The notes under the pieces: generated by a model
Database searches by the model: none
Told to the model about the DNA's origin: nothing
The model's input: the letters and a program-made list of their open reading frames with translations, nothing else
Made by a program: the position numbers and the translations under genes
Part shown: piece by piece, positions 10,746 to 21,660 of the stretch
Layout of the letters: each line of letters starts with the position of its first letter
How positions within the stretch are numbered: the stretch's first letter is position 1
Source of the DNA: Cladorhizidae sp. MBARI D1340-BT2
Taxonomy: Eukaryota; Porifera; Demospongiae; Poecilosclerida; Cladorhizidae
Assembly: GCA_028752905.1 (NCBI GenBank)
Contig: JAQNBH010000007.1
Location: forward strand, 40,837,872-40,901,871
DNA length: 64,000 nucleotides
Direction of reading: 5' to 3'

Positions 10746-12383
10746 AATACTTTCAGGAGGTCTTGAGCAAACTGGTGGGGAGGCCATTTATCATGAGAAA
10801 GACAGGAAGATACAAGAGGAGGAAAGAGAGTCTGGGGGGAAATGGAGTATATATGGCACAAGGGGTGAATCAGCAGTGGCATATGAAGAATCGCCAGCAA
10901 GTGAAACAACAGGAGAAGGCACGCAGGGAAAGAAGTCGGAATGCAAAAGGGTGGTGGAGAGAGGGGGGAGAGTGGATGGAGGCCAGGAGGAAAAGTCAAG
11001 GGGAACGTATCTAGTGCGATTTGGGACATGTGGTCTGTCAGGGGGAGAATCGCTGGTGGACAACAACACAGAGAGGGATGGTGGGGCACTTATGTATGCA
11101 GATGATGTTGTTCTTCTGGCTGACTCAGGGATGGAACTGCAAGCTATGTTGGATGTGTTACAGGCGTATGTGTTAAGGTGGAAGATGAAATTTAATAGCA
11201 AGAAGAGCAAGGTCATGGTAGTAGAGAAGAAGGAAGCAGAGGTGCATTGGAGGATTGGTGAGGAGATATTGGAAGAGATCAAAGAATTCAAGCACTTAGG
11301 AATTTGGTTTGATAGGAAGTTAAGGGGTTAGAGAAGATGGCAAAGAAGGCAGAAGAGTGGGTTGGAAAGGTAATATGGATGAGTAGAGTGAATGGGCAGG
11401 TAGAAGTAGACAGAGGAAGAATGGTGTGGGAGCTTCTAGCGAGACCCAGTATGGAGCATTGCAGCCGAAGTGTGGTGGACAGGAGGACGGAATGCTTACA
11501 AGAAGTTGGAGTCAGCACAGATGAGAGTGGGTAGGAGACTGTTGGGGGCAAGTGATACAGCAGCAGAAGTGGCAATACGGGGAGATATGGGGTGGAGGAA
11601 GCTAGAGGAGAGGAGGGAAGAGATGAAGGTTTTGTTTGGCAAGAGATTAGAGGCAGGTAAAAGTTGTTGTAAATAAACTAAGAGAGGATGGAGGAATTGG
11701 ATGGTGGGAAGAATATGAGCTTGAGGAGAAAGTATGAGATAAACAACGAGGTTGGGTCAGTGTGCAAGTGGAAGGGGAAAGTGAAGGTGAGAAATGAGAA
11801 GGACTGGGAGGAGGAAGTAGACGGAACGAGTACGCTGAATTATTATATATCGGCAAAGAATGGTGCAGGGGTGGAGAGGTATGTGAGGTCCATGCATGGT
11901 CAGGAAGGTGTGCGGTTGCAATTTCGACTGAGGACTGCATCAGCTGGGTTGTTAGAAGATAAGAAGAGATGTGGGATAGTTAGGGATGAGAGGTGTATAG
12001 TGTGTGATAGTGGAGCAGGGGAGGATGTGGAACATTTCTTGGTGACATGCGGGGAATTTGAGAGGGATCGGCTGGTACTGATGGATGAGGTGCACAGAAT
12101 TGTAGGGGCAAGACAGTGGCTGGATGAATTTAGAAGAGTGAGTAAGGATGGAAAGGTGGCATTGCTTTTGGGGAAAGATGTGGAGGGAGTAAGTGATGCA
12201 GTGATGGAGGAGGTGGGCGAGTGTGTTATGTATTGGGTAGGGAAGTGGTGGCAGAGGAGAAAGGAACTGTTGTATGTTGATCTGAGGAATGATCTTTGGT
12301 CCCCTCCCGTCCCCCCCCTCCTTGAGCAGCGGGACACTCGTAACTTAATACTGTGGATAATTTTATTAATTAAGTACTGTTGA
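10746..12383 (+). mobile_element. decayed LINE (non-LTR) reverse transcriptase fragment
   Basis: Carries the 3' half of a LINE ORF2. The catalytic motif YADDVVLLAD lies at about 11094-11123, followed by KFNSKKSKVMVV and FKHLGIWFD (the usual downstream RT motifs). A C-terminal Cys/His knuckle CIVC-x9-H-x4-C is encoded at about 11998-12050. The coding frame shifts at least three times (near 11331, 11460 and 11680), and the 5' half with endonuclease is missing, so it is inactive. Sequence similarity ties it to the antisense fragments at 26011-27385 and 34723-36087 (shared KVIWMSRVNGQVEV). Confidence 0.85.
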
Positions 12384-12591
12384 CTTTTTTAATATAGATT
12401 GTTATCAGGTTGGTTACTAAATAGTTCCACACTGTGCTGTAATATATATGTGATGGCCTTAAAACAGGCATGCAGCACGGTCAAAATGGGCGAAACCGGT
12501 ATATAGCGCTGGATCGACCTACGCACGCACAATTTACATTGTTTCCGAAGAGTGAACTCGTCATTACACGGCTGGCTGATACATCTAGGCT
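12384..12591 (+). promoter_or_regulatory. putative promoter and leader of the PLC-like gene
   Basis: TATATA at 12500-12505 lies 87-92 bp upstream of the ATG at 12592, a plausible TATA-box distance with a short leader. Nothing else recognisable. Confidence 0.35.
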
Positions 12592-12637
12592 ATGAAGATT
12601 GTACTATTGCTTCTTCTGATTTCACAGATCATAGAAG
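12592..12637 (+). CDS. signal-peptide exon, probable first exon of the PLC-like gene
   Basis: ATG followed by 15 codons reading MKIVLLLLLISQIIE, an almost ideal short secretion signal. The exon then ends one base into a codon at a good donor (ATAGAAG/GTATTT). The main PLC-like exon at 18924 starts after a strong acceptor in the complementary phase, so joining G with CT gives Ala and continues with QNCKGRS. The phase match and the need for a secretion signal upstream support pairing them; the 6.3-kb intron is the weak point. Alternative: first exon of another secreted gene. Confidence 0.5.
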
Positions 12638-14439
12638 GTATTTAGCTTGCATAAATCATTAGCTACTAGCTACCATTTTCTTGGGTGTAAAGTAAGTTAT
12701 ATAATATATATGATGGTATGGTTAGAGTCAGAAAGCTCGTATTATTCATGGGGTGGTATTTTACTGTTCACTTTATGCACTTCTGATGCAAATGCAATTC
12801 TTGTTTGGTTCTTCCCCATTCCATGGCCATGAAAATAAAGCTTCACTAATACTCTATATGGCAGTTTATTGAGAAGAATTTGAACCTTAATTTATACCAT
12901 GTAATACATAGCAAGTGTCCTTGAAGCAGCCTAGGATTAGGCGAGGTGCATGTGGCAAGCACCTAGTATATGGATTTTGTTGAAATTGTATGTGAAGCTG
13001 CCAAGAAGGAGATCGGTGACGGTCCATTTGCAGACTTTAATCGAACTGAAATCGAAGAGGTGGAAGTTTAAAGAATCTTAAGGTCAAGAACAACAAGAGC
13101 TAAAAGCAGAGAGAGAAGTTGGGCATTAAAACAGTAGGTAAATCCTCGCCTAGATATAGCTACACTACCTCACTTCATTGCAAATAATCACACAAACATG
13201 AATGATGCAGATGTGCACCACTTAGAATAAACTGAAGGTAAGAGGTGACGCACCCATGGGCACTAGCTTTTTTTAATATACTATCAGTCAAGAGCTATAA
13301 TTTATTAATTGTTGCATGAGGACACCGAACATGGATAAGCTCGATAATCCAGTGAAAATTAGGTTTTTCCACTAATAACTTTTCAATATGGATGAGAGCC
13401 TAACTTTAGCGACCATTAACCAATGATCTTTCCTATGGTCTTCTATACCTGGCTTAGTGTGATATACATGTACCTTTATCTATATTGAGATTAGACGGGC
13501 AGTCTATAGTCCTGTGAATGTTGTGCATATGATATCAGTTATATCATTCACCAATGTTTACACATATATACTTCCTGTCATTGTAGTATTGGTCTGCTAT
13601 GTCTATATACATGCATGGGCTGAGAGTAAAAATTAAGTTTGATCTATCCATAAATACTACACTTTAATAGCTAGGAGCATGACTACGTGAGACGTATTGA
13701 ATCCATGATCACTGAAATTGCTTCCAGCAATAACCTTGAAAACATCCGGGACAGCTACTAAGCTTTTGTTGGTCTTGCTGTGATTGTAATCTTCTGTTGA
13801 AAGTTGCATTATTGTCGTTATTGTTGGTGTGTTTTTGAATTTGTTTTCTGATCTGTGCAACTGATCACCATATTTGGTCAGCATGTGTGGTTATGGGTTC
13901 ATATGCTTGTGTATATTATAACCTCAAGTCTTTCATTGTTATGTTTTCGATTGGAGGATGTATATAACTCGTTAGGCTGTTTGAGATCTTCAGCCATTTT
14001 TTTAGATTAGGGATATATCTGTGCATACATTTTCACATTGCTGATGATAATACACAAACACAATTAACACGACATGGCAGCAACACCGACAAAATATGCT
14101 AAGTTTGCTAGCATGGCTATGTAACACTGCAGTTGCCGAAATGGCAAAATTTATAACGGCAGTGTCAAACCATAACAGATAAGGAGCTTGGCCCTGCTTC
14201 CAGGGAAATATGGCTGCTGGGTGCCTAGGTTCTGCTTCATGGGTAGCCCAACTACTGAGAGTTTAGGCTCTGCTTAGCTACTGGGTGCCTAGGCTCTGCT
14301 TCATGGGCAGACCAGCTACTGGGTGCAGCTGACAGATCTTATTCTAGCACTAGCTATTGTGTTTTCGAGATGTGTGGCATCCTGACAGACTACTTTTAAC
14401 AACAATTTATCTGGGATCAATACATGTGTCACTTATGTT

Positions 14440-14595
14440 CAGTGTTATATATTACATATATATGCATTATATAATATATATTATGTATGTATGTATTATA
14501 TAATATATATTACGTATATATGTATTATATAATTTATATTACGTATATATGTATTATATATACTACGTATTATATGTGTAATATATTACGATCAG
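14440..14595. repeat. AT-rich TATA/ACGTATAT simple repeat
   Basis: Degenerate alternating TA/TG tract (atatatgcattatataatat and variants). Low complexity, no gene. Confidence 0.85.
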
Positions 14596-14639
14596 TTAAA
14601 GTGCCTATTAACTCCGTGACATCTTTATAGATGCAAGGT

Positions 14640-15215
14640 GGCCCTCAGAGTGTGAGCATCAAGTGCCTTCCAGAGGGCCAGTGTAGACAGGCAGCAACTT
14701 CTCCCTCCTCTCAACACAACTGGATACATGGTGCCTTCCAGAGGGCCAGTAGACAGGCAGCAACTTCTCCCCCCTCTCAACACAACTAGATACATGGTGC
14801 CTTCCAGAGGGCCAGTGTAGACAGGCAGCCACTTCTCCCTCCTCTCAACACAACTAGATACATGATGCCTTCCAGAAGGCCAGTGTAGACAGGAAGCAAC
14901 TACTCCCTCCTCTCAACACAACTAGATACATGGTGCCTTCCAGAGGGCCAGTGTTGACAGGCAGCAACTTCTCCCTCCTCTCAACACAACTAGATACATG
15001 GTGCCTTCCAGAGGGCCAGTGTAGACAGGCAGCCACTTCTCCCTCCTCTCAACACAACTAGATACATGATGCCTTCCAGAAGGCCAGTGTAGACAGGAAG
15101 CAACTTCTCCCTCCTCTCAACACAACTAGATACATGATGCCTTCCAGAGGGCCGGTGTAGACAGGCAGCAACTTCTCCCTCCTCTCAACAAAGGTACACA
15201 GTGCCTTCCAGAGGG
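14640..15215. repeat. 68-bp minisatellite, about eight units
   Basis: Unit cagagggccagtgtagacag, gcagcaacttctccctcctc, tcaacacaac, tagatacatggtgccttc. A two-unit higher-order pattern is visible: variants with ccagaaggcc and aggaagcaac recur together. Lies within the proposed PLC-like intron. Confidence 0.95.
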
Positions 15216-15645
15216 CCAGCAAATAACTGGTATGCTTCAGGACAGAAGCACTCTTCTCCAATGGCCGTTCTAAAGAAAACAGAAACAAGAAAGATAAACA
15301 AGTTTTGTAGTTGATCTGGTCCATTTTTCTTATATCTATGTAAGATGCTAGCAGACCTCGAGTGTTATTGAGTAGACATGAGTTCCTAAATAAACATTCA
15401 CTCTGGGCAGGAACCCTTTCATTGAAAGTACAAATGTAACAAATACAATGAACAAAGTGTCCTCTGACACATGCTAACACATCAGGAAGCACTTAGTTAA
15501 GGTGTGTGCATGGCAAGGGTATGGGGTTCAATACGTCATAAATTATATAGGAACTGAGTGCAGCAGTTAAGGTGGTGGAGTTCAGTGCTTAAGGTCTGTG
15601 TGTTGCAGAAGTTGTCTGCATGGGCCATGAAGATTTGGTGTGACA

Positions 15646-15790
15646 GATGGCAGGGTGTTCTTGGCTATATTTAGCAGGGTTTCCTTGGCTATATTTAGCA
15701 GGATATCCTTGGCTATATTTAGCATGGTGTTCTTGGCTGGGGTGTCCTTGGCTGTATTTAGCAGGGTGTCCTTGTCTAAGTGCCTCGCCA
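15646..15790. repeat. 24-bp minisatellite, about six units
   Basis: Imperfect repeats of gcagggtgtccttggctata plus ttta. Non-coding; the open frames on both strands follow from a unit length that is a multiple of 3. Confidence 0.9.
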
Positions 15791-15849
15791 TGTGTTAGTA
15801 CCGGGATATTGCCCAGTGATCCAATTCTATCGTATATGGGAGACCGGCC

Positions 15850-16660
15850 CAAGTAGTTGAAAATAATAATTAGCTTCAGTTTGTTTCCTGCACCTCCCCT
15901 CACCCGGGACAGTGTTTGCAAGAACCGTCAACTCAGGTTGGCCATATGGGGGGTGTTCACCATGATGATGTCAGGGCTTGTTGAGGTACATAGTATGTTT
16001 GGTGGTATTGTTGACGGGATTGTCTTTGGCTGTCCGGTTATCAAGATCAGCATAGATGAGAGTATCATCATAGTAGATGATTTCCCACGTTCATGACTAT
16101 GGATCATGTGCTGAGTCATGGGGGCCACCACATGAAGTGTCCTTGGTACTCAAGGGCTGTGGGACATTCACTTAATTAAGGGGGGACATAAACAATGTTT
16201 CAAAATAATGTCCGCCTTCAAGGGCTCATAACTTCTGAACCGCACCCCCTATGCCAGTTATTTGATGCTCAAAAGATAGCTTTCTCTTAGAGCTTTAAAA
16301 TAACATAAATATTGGGGTTAGATAGGTTTAGGCAAGGTATACAGTCAGTAGTAGGCTCAAGTAGACCCATTTACAGCTAAAGTGGTTGTGGTTGTTCAGT
16401 AGGCTTCAATGGGTGCAATATTTGAGAGTTGGCCAGCTAAGGGGCATTACATTTTTATGAGAGTTTGTAGAGTAGTAGTCAGAATATTTCATGAGGTACA
16501 CCTATTCATTATATTGTTTTATTGCACAGAAGAAAGAAAGGGCTTTCACATGATACCAAAAGCTTAAGACAAAAAGTAAAATGACAGGTAGACGCGCCAA
16601 GAGAAATAAAACCACAAATAAAAAAATTAAAAAAGATACAGGACTCTCAAGTCGTACAAC
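15850..16660. other. no assignable gene
   Basis: A plus-strand frame at 15857-16096 has an acceptor-like TTAG at its start and mildly coding-like content, but no family was recognised. The rest is AT-rich unique sequence. Confidence 0.3.
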
Positions 16661-16664
16661 TTTA

Positions 16665-16829
16665 TTACCAAGTGTCCAAACAAATTCTGGACTGGTCTTT
16701 ATTTTTTTGTCTCTTCAGGTCCTTGACATCATCAAGGTCGATGTCTCGTAATCTGTGCAGGTTAGCAGCGGCGGACAAACAACTAGACAGAGCCTCTTTT
16801 TCAGAACACTTGCCCAGTATGTTGTTGTC
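16665..16829 (-). CDS. candidate terminal coding exon, 54 codons, unknown protein
   Basis: Read on the minus strand from an acceptor (gagctttcag/GAC), the exon is open for 54 codons (DNNILGKCSEKEALSSCLSA and on, ending CLDTW) and stops at TAA. The stop is embedded in an AATAAA polyadenylation signal (TAATAAAG, plus-strand 16661-16667), as expected for a compact 3' end. Composition looks protein-like, with a charged, helix-prone middle. No family recognised. It may instead be the continuation, after a one-base frameshift, of the transposase-like remnant immediately upstream. Confidence 0.35.
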   Translation of the reverse strand, partial: DNNILGKCSEKEALSSCLSAAANLHRLRDIDLDDVKDLKRQKNKDQSRICLDTW

Positions 16830-17165
16830 CTGAAAGCTCGGTGCCTAGATAGACTGTGAACTCTTGAAGGTCGTTTCCCATGCCACCAATCTTTACAGCC
16901 ATAATGCTCCTGGCATTTATAGACTTATTTATATATGCTGGAGAAATTGTCACAATTGTCACAAGACACAACTAAATTCTCACATAAATCTCTATGGTTC
17001 TTCAGGTTTGTCTTGAAAGCCAGCATGCCCCCACAACAACACTGTCACGTCCTCACAGCCTCCACGAGACTCTGGTTCTTGATCAAGCTGAAATCTCTAG
17101 TGAATTCAGCTCTCTCAGAACCAGACACATGGAACTGCTCAGTATGCACTGAAGTTGATAGGGAT
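16830..17165 (-). pseudogene. remnant resembling the N-terminal part of a Mutator-like transposase
   Basis: Minus-strand reading with stops and frameshifts: a NQSLVEAVRT segment, then LCENLVVSCDNCDNF (a C-x2-C pair), then INARSIMAVKIGGMGNDL. The order Cys-x2-Cys, short spacer, then (I/V)N-x-R-x-x-x-A-x-x-x-G-x-G matches, from memory, the Mutator-like transposase domain common in invertebrate genomes. At least two in-frame stops mean it is dead. Family call tentative. Confidence 0.35.
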
Positions 17166-17169
17166 GACC

Positions 17170-18650
17170 CATAAGTTGATTTACATGGAAAGCACTAGTT
17201 TCCTCCCACTAGCTGTCGACACAGGAATTGGTCCCGGGCCGAGAGCCATTGTTCAGAAGCGGGTGCTTGGTGTGGTTTTTGCATTTCTTATACATAGCTT
17301 GTCTGAACTTCCTCTAAGTGCCAGCTGAGCTTGAAAATAGTTCGTGTGAGTTTTTGTCAGAATTGGTCGTCCGAATGAAAAGCAGCTGGTGCCCGTATAT
17401 ATGCCCAGAGACATCATGCGTATTGTGTAACTATAGCCCAAAGGTATGAACAATGACATGGAAATGTAGCCAGAAAAATTTGCTTCATTTTTAAGGTTGT
17501 TTGAAGTGTAGGGAGGGTACAGTCGCGAAGCCATGCCAGCTTGAATTTGACCTTTGATCGGGCCCTTCTCCTTGAGCAATGTTTGACAATAAATCATCGG
17601 AGTGATTCGTGTAAAAATGGATAAAGAAACATCCAAATGCTTTACAAAGTGAAAGTTTATGCGGTCAACTTAAAAAACAGGTTTAGGTTGCCCTTCCACT
17701 TATGAAGTGAGGTTGGTCAGGTAGAAGAGCAGGGCTGGCTCTTAGAGTTGATAGAGAAAGGCAGAGATGACAAGAAGGAGTACAAGCAAAAGTCCTAGCA
17801 ATGGAAGTGCCTATTGGTCAATATCCACACCCTGCCATGCTTTAAAGGTTTAACATGGAAACCCTGAACTGCTGCCACAATGGCAGAGTTAGTCCACAAC
17901 CACTTTCCAAGGTATCTACAAACACTACAAGAACTGCCAATAGCCATTTTCAACCAAACATGAGCAAATATAGCAGTGCCTTCTCCTTAACAACTGACAT
18001 AGGTAAACTATTTTATTATAGGTGGTGCATATGTATGCACAATTATTATTATTAGTCGCTTCTAGCATTAATTGTGAAAGACTGAAGAGTGTCTGTGGGT
18101 ATCGGCTAGTTATTATTATTGTCATCATCATCACCATTTAAAAAAGACTACAGTCTGCAGCTATTGTATCTTATCTCCTGGCTTTTCACTCAGTCTCGTC
18201 ATCCTATCTAGACATTGCTGTTCAAGTTTCCTGGTATCAGCCTGTATCAATATAATTAAAATTAATGATGATACCGGGGAATTTCCTGCTCTCGCTTTGC
18301 ATGTTACTGTTGACACATTTGTTGTTCACTTCAGGGCTTTCATGTTATATCTTGTGGTGCCTGTTCGGGTGTTCACCAAAACCAATATCCGAAATTTAGA
18401 CTGAGTAGGTTTGTCTTTCCCTCAGACTTCACTCCTGGTTATCTGGTTCATCAAGCTGTTGCTCACTAATTCACTACAGGGCCATGTGAGATTAAACTAT
18501 ATAGCTCCTCCAGCTTCTCTAGGAATAGCTACTGGCAAATGCACAGCATTGCATTGTGGGTAAATGATAACTTTCCTGTCCCTAATTTGAACATAATAAT
18601 ATACATAATAATATACGTAAATCTATAAACCTCCAATACTATGGGTACAT
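17170..18650. other. no assignable gene
   Basis: Unique, AT-rich sequence inside the proposed intron. A 127-codon minus-strand frame at 17253-17636 has no recognisable motif. No tandem array. Confidence 0.3.
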
Positions 18651-18651
18651 T

Positions 18652-18815
18652 GCAATAACCTTCTCAATAATCAACTTGAAATATTATTCTCTCGACATTT
18701 CGACTAGATGCTTTATTGAGAGGGGATGCTTTATTGAGAAGATATAATTTCAAGTTGATTATTGAGAATGTTATTTATGTCAACTGCGAGTTCATTGAGA
18801 GTTTATTTATGGGTG
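18652..18815. mobile_element. family A fold-back element
   Basis: Inverted arms: ataaccttctcaataatcaa / cttgaaatattattctctcg at the left, and the complement (aatttcaagttgattattga, gaatgttatttatgtcaact) at the right, with a short duplicated gatgctttattgag centre. Ends about 100 bp before the PLC-like acceptor. Confidence 0.75.
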
Positions 18816-18923
18816 CACTATGGTTCTGAAACGGGGGAAAATGTCATGATAACTGGACATATAGACCATGTCACTATAAATTACGAGGCAACTATTGATC
18901 TTTGTTTTTCCTTCCCGTTACAG

Positions 18924-19875
18924 CTCAAAATTGTAAAGGACGGTCAGAATATTGCGAGCTGAGGTTCAATCAGATCACTCTCCCGGGATCCCATGCAGCA
19001 GGATCAGGATTTAATGGATCAGTCAGAAACTGCCAGGGAGGCATATCCCCTCAGTCTGACTGTTTGTTTAGGAATCAGGAGCTCTCTATTACTGACCAGC
19101 TAGACCTAGGTATACGATTCCTGGGTCTTGACATATGCATTCTCCCAATGATGTGTGACATTGCTGATTATGGTGACTTGAACACAAGTAGACTTGTGTC
19201 ATGTCAGGGCAGTTTATCAGATAGTGTTCGGAATGGATACAGATATGGAGGAACCATCATTCATATAATGGGAACACTTGGCCTACTCTGAGGCACGCCG
19301 TTGAAACAAATGAGAGAATCTTTGTGTTATTTGACCAGGAGTTGGTTCTAGGTCCTCTGACATCAAAACCTTGGCTTCATCCACCTCCCTACACTACCAT
19401 GGAGCCCAGCACATGGGGAGGAGCATGCGCTATCCTCAGAGGAGCAGAAGAACAACTGATCTGCAAAGACACCAACAATAGTGACATTGTGATCTTGAAT
19501 GCATTGAACTTGGGTGTATGCCTCCCTTTTGCACAGATGACTTGCAACAGACTTATTCTGAATGCTTCCACTGCATGCTTCAATTTCCTCAGGAGGGATG
19601 GAAAGACTTTGAATGTTGTGCTCGTTGATTTTGTACAGCTTGACATGACTGTGTATGAAGTTGCTCTCGAGCTGAATAGGAAGAATGTAAAAGACTTCAT
19701 TGCAGGCAGTAATGGAGGTACAAGTGGTACCCTGTCTCTAGGTAGCACTGCGATTCCTTACGGAACTATTATCACTACTCAAGGACATGCAAGTGGAGCT
19801 GCAGCGACTCTCATGTGCAACCATCACTGGGTGTGGTTTCTAGTCTGTGCTGCATTGTATTGTGCGCTGCATTGA
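18924..19875 (+). pseudogene. PLC-like phosphodiesterase, main exon, frameshifted
   Basis: Secreted or surface enzyme of the PI-PLC X-like superfamily (phosphodiester cleavage inferred). The exon begins after the acceptor at 18921-18923. First block: FNQITLPGSHAAG (the family's LPG(S/T)H-x-A catalytic-His motif), CLFRNQELSITDQLDLGIRF and a GLDICIL strand (acidic catalytic region), then RNGYRYGG. The frame then stops at 19289-19291. The next frame carries the second block: NGNTWPTLRHAVETNERIFV, then a Cys-containing C-terminal half ending in a hydrophobic tail (WVWFLVCAALYCALH) that could be a GPI or membrane anchor. Compared with relatives, roughly 50-60 residues between RYGG and WPTL are missing, and the two blocks are in different frames. 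This points to an internal deletion, so the gene is probably dead unless the assembly is wrong here. Confidence 0.7.
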
Positions 19876-21198
19876 GTTCTCGACTTTTGTGCAACTATTC
19901 AAACAGCTGCTTTGTATTGTTTTCTCCCTCCTAATCCTCCATCCCCACACACACTTTTTACTACTACATAATCACTTGAATTGAATGTTTGTGTCCTGGC
20001 TATATGACTTCATTGGACAACATGAATGTATCTTTCCAATTATTGATTCAGGTCACTGATTGAAGTGATCTCATGTATTTTGGTTATTGTTATTTTTAAC
20101 TTCAAGTTTCATACCATGCCAATCCCTGCATTTATAGGCCCTTCCCCCTCCTGCCTATAGCTTCTTATGATCAGACAAACACACACACACCCATACATAT
20201 ACTGATGGACAATATACGATTTGTTTGTTTGTTAAGCTCATACTTGTGTGGGACAAAATTGGGAAGCAACTTGTACAGTGCATTCTGCACAGTAAATTAA
20301 GGCCAGAGTATTTAGTATGAGGATATTAGGGCTCAAAGGAAAATATTTTGACTATGTATGATACAAGGCACCTTGTTAATGCACAAACTGCATCAGATGT
20401 GACTTTCCAAGAGTATTATATTTAAAATTGGGTCTGGTCCTACCCTAGCAATAACTATTGGCACTGATGGGTGTCTAGGGCCCAGTTCAGGTCTATCTCT
20501 ATAGGTCTGCATTTAAACTATACATAAGATACACTGGGAAGCCATGCCCCATGCAGTTTGTATATAAGAGAAGAGCAGACTACATGTCTCTCAAACAAGT
20601 GATACCCATGCATTCAGCTTGAATCACCATGGCATATAATTGGCACCCAAAGAATGAGCAGAGACCATTTTTAGCCTAGGTGTTAAGGCCAACGTTAAAA
20701 ACAATGACAGAACTTTAATAACTTGTGCCTCCCTATTGGCTATTATATAAGAGCACAGCTGTTATATTTTAAACTTAGCTCACAGCATCTTAAGTGACTG
20801 CAATAGTGAAGCTTCATGCAGGTTGCATTGAGACACAACCAGGTGGGGAGAGAGAAACACTCTTTTTGCAAGGCTTTAGGATGGGGGGGGGGAGGGGGAA
20901 TTGACTGGGAAGCAGAAGTAATCCTACACTAACCGTGAAATCTCCGTGCTTCCTAAAACTACTATGAGTATGATATCACCTATCTAGTTAATAAGTCTTT
21001 GCTCAAGTCCAGCCTGAAGGCTGAATACATTGTGTGTGGTTTATTCTGGTCATGGCATCAAATACAATGAATATGACATCATAGTAATAATAATATTACC
21101 AATTAAAATTATTGAAGTCCTTGAAATGTCCTTGTCCACTGAGATTTGGTCGAGTGTTTATTAGTCGTTCTCAACCTGTATGCTCCTGCCTTTTCCAG
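19876..21198. other. intergenic, no convincing gene
   Basis: AT-rich spacer with a short CA run near 20178 and a TATATAAG at about 20562-20569, but no open exon downstream that I could recognise. A G-run lies near 20884-20898. Confidence 0.4.
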
Positions 21199-21385
21199 GG
21201 TGTATTCCACACCAGAGCAGCAGCAGGGACCCTCAAGCCCAGACATGAGGCCCCTACCGAGTGGGACTGTCCTCAGCACAAGATGTCAAACTCGCAAAAG
21301 GATGATGGACTCTGACCCCTACAGAATAATGTTAATTTGTAGTGCTGTGGTTGCTGCAATTACTATCATCGGAGGTTGTCATTAG
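21199..21385 (+). CDS. candidate terminal exon encoding a C-terminal membrane anchor
   Basis: A good acceptor (ctcctgccttttccag at 21183-21198) opens an exon read VYSTPEQQQGPSSPD, a polar Pro/Gln-rich stretch, a basic TRKRMM cluster, then MLICSAVVAAITIIGGCH and TAG at 21383-21385. A single hydrophobic helix at the extreme C-terminus with flanking basic residues is the pattern of tail-anchored proteins. No upstream exon was found within 1.3 kb and I do not recognise the family. The 36-bp minisatellite starts 13 bp after the stop, so it would lie in the 3' UTR. Confidence 0.4.
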
Positions 21386-21397
21386 CCACCTCTTCAC

Positions 21398-21660
21398 AGC
21401 CAGTCCCAGTCAGAACCTAGACACCTCAGTGCTGCCAGGCCCCAGTCAGCAGCTAGACACCTCAGTGCTGCCAGGCTCCAGTCAGCAGCTAGGCACCTCA
21501 GTGCTGCCAGGCCCCAGTCAGCAGCTAGACACCTCAGTGCTGCCTGGCTCCAGTCAGCAGCTAGACACCTCAGTGCTGCCAGGCCCCAGTCAGCAGCTAG
21601 ACACCTCAGTGCTGCCAGCCCCTAGGCACCTCAGTGCTGCCAAGCCCCAGTCAGCAGGGC
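21398..21660. repeat. 36-bp minisatellite, about seven units
   Basis: Unit: agacacctcagtgctgccag followed by gccccagtcagcagct. The second half (gccccagtcagcagctag) is shared with the following 35-bp array, but the first half differs. Confidence 0.95.

Larger units (their letters stand above)
12638..18923 (+). other. proposed 6.3-kb intron of the PLC-like gene
   Basis: Bounded by GTATTT and a pyrimidine-rich acceptor (tttttccttcccgttacag). It contains two minisatellites, an AT-rich tract, a DNA-transposon-like remnant, one family A fold-back element and several weak exon-like pieces listed separately. A 33-codon frame at 12970-13071 (MDFVEIVCEAAKKEI...) and a 28-codon exon-like piece ending TAA near 13757 have coding-like composition but no recognisable family. 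Confidence 0.4.
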
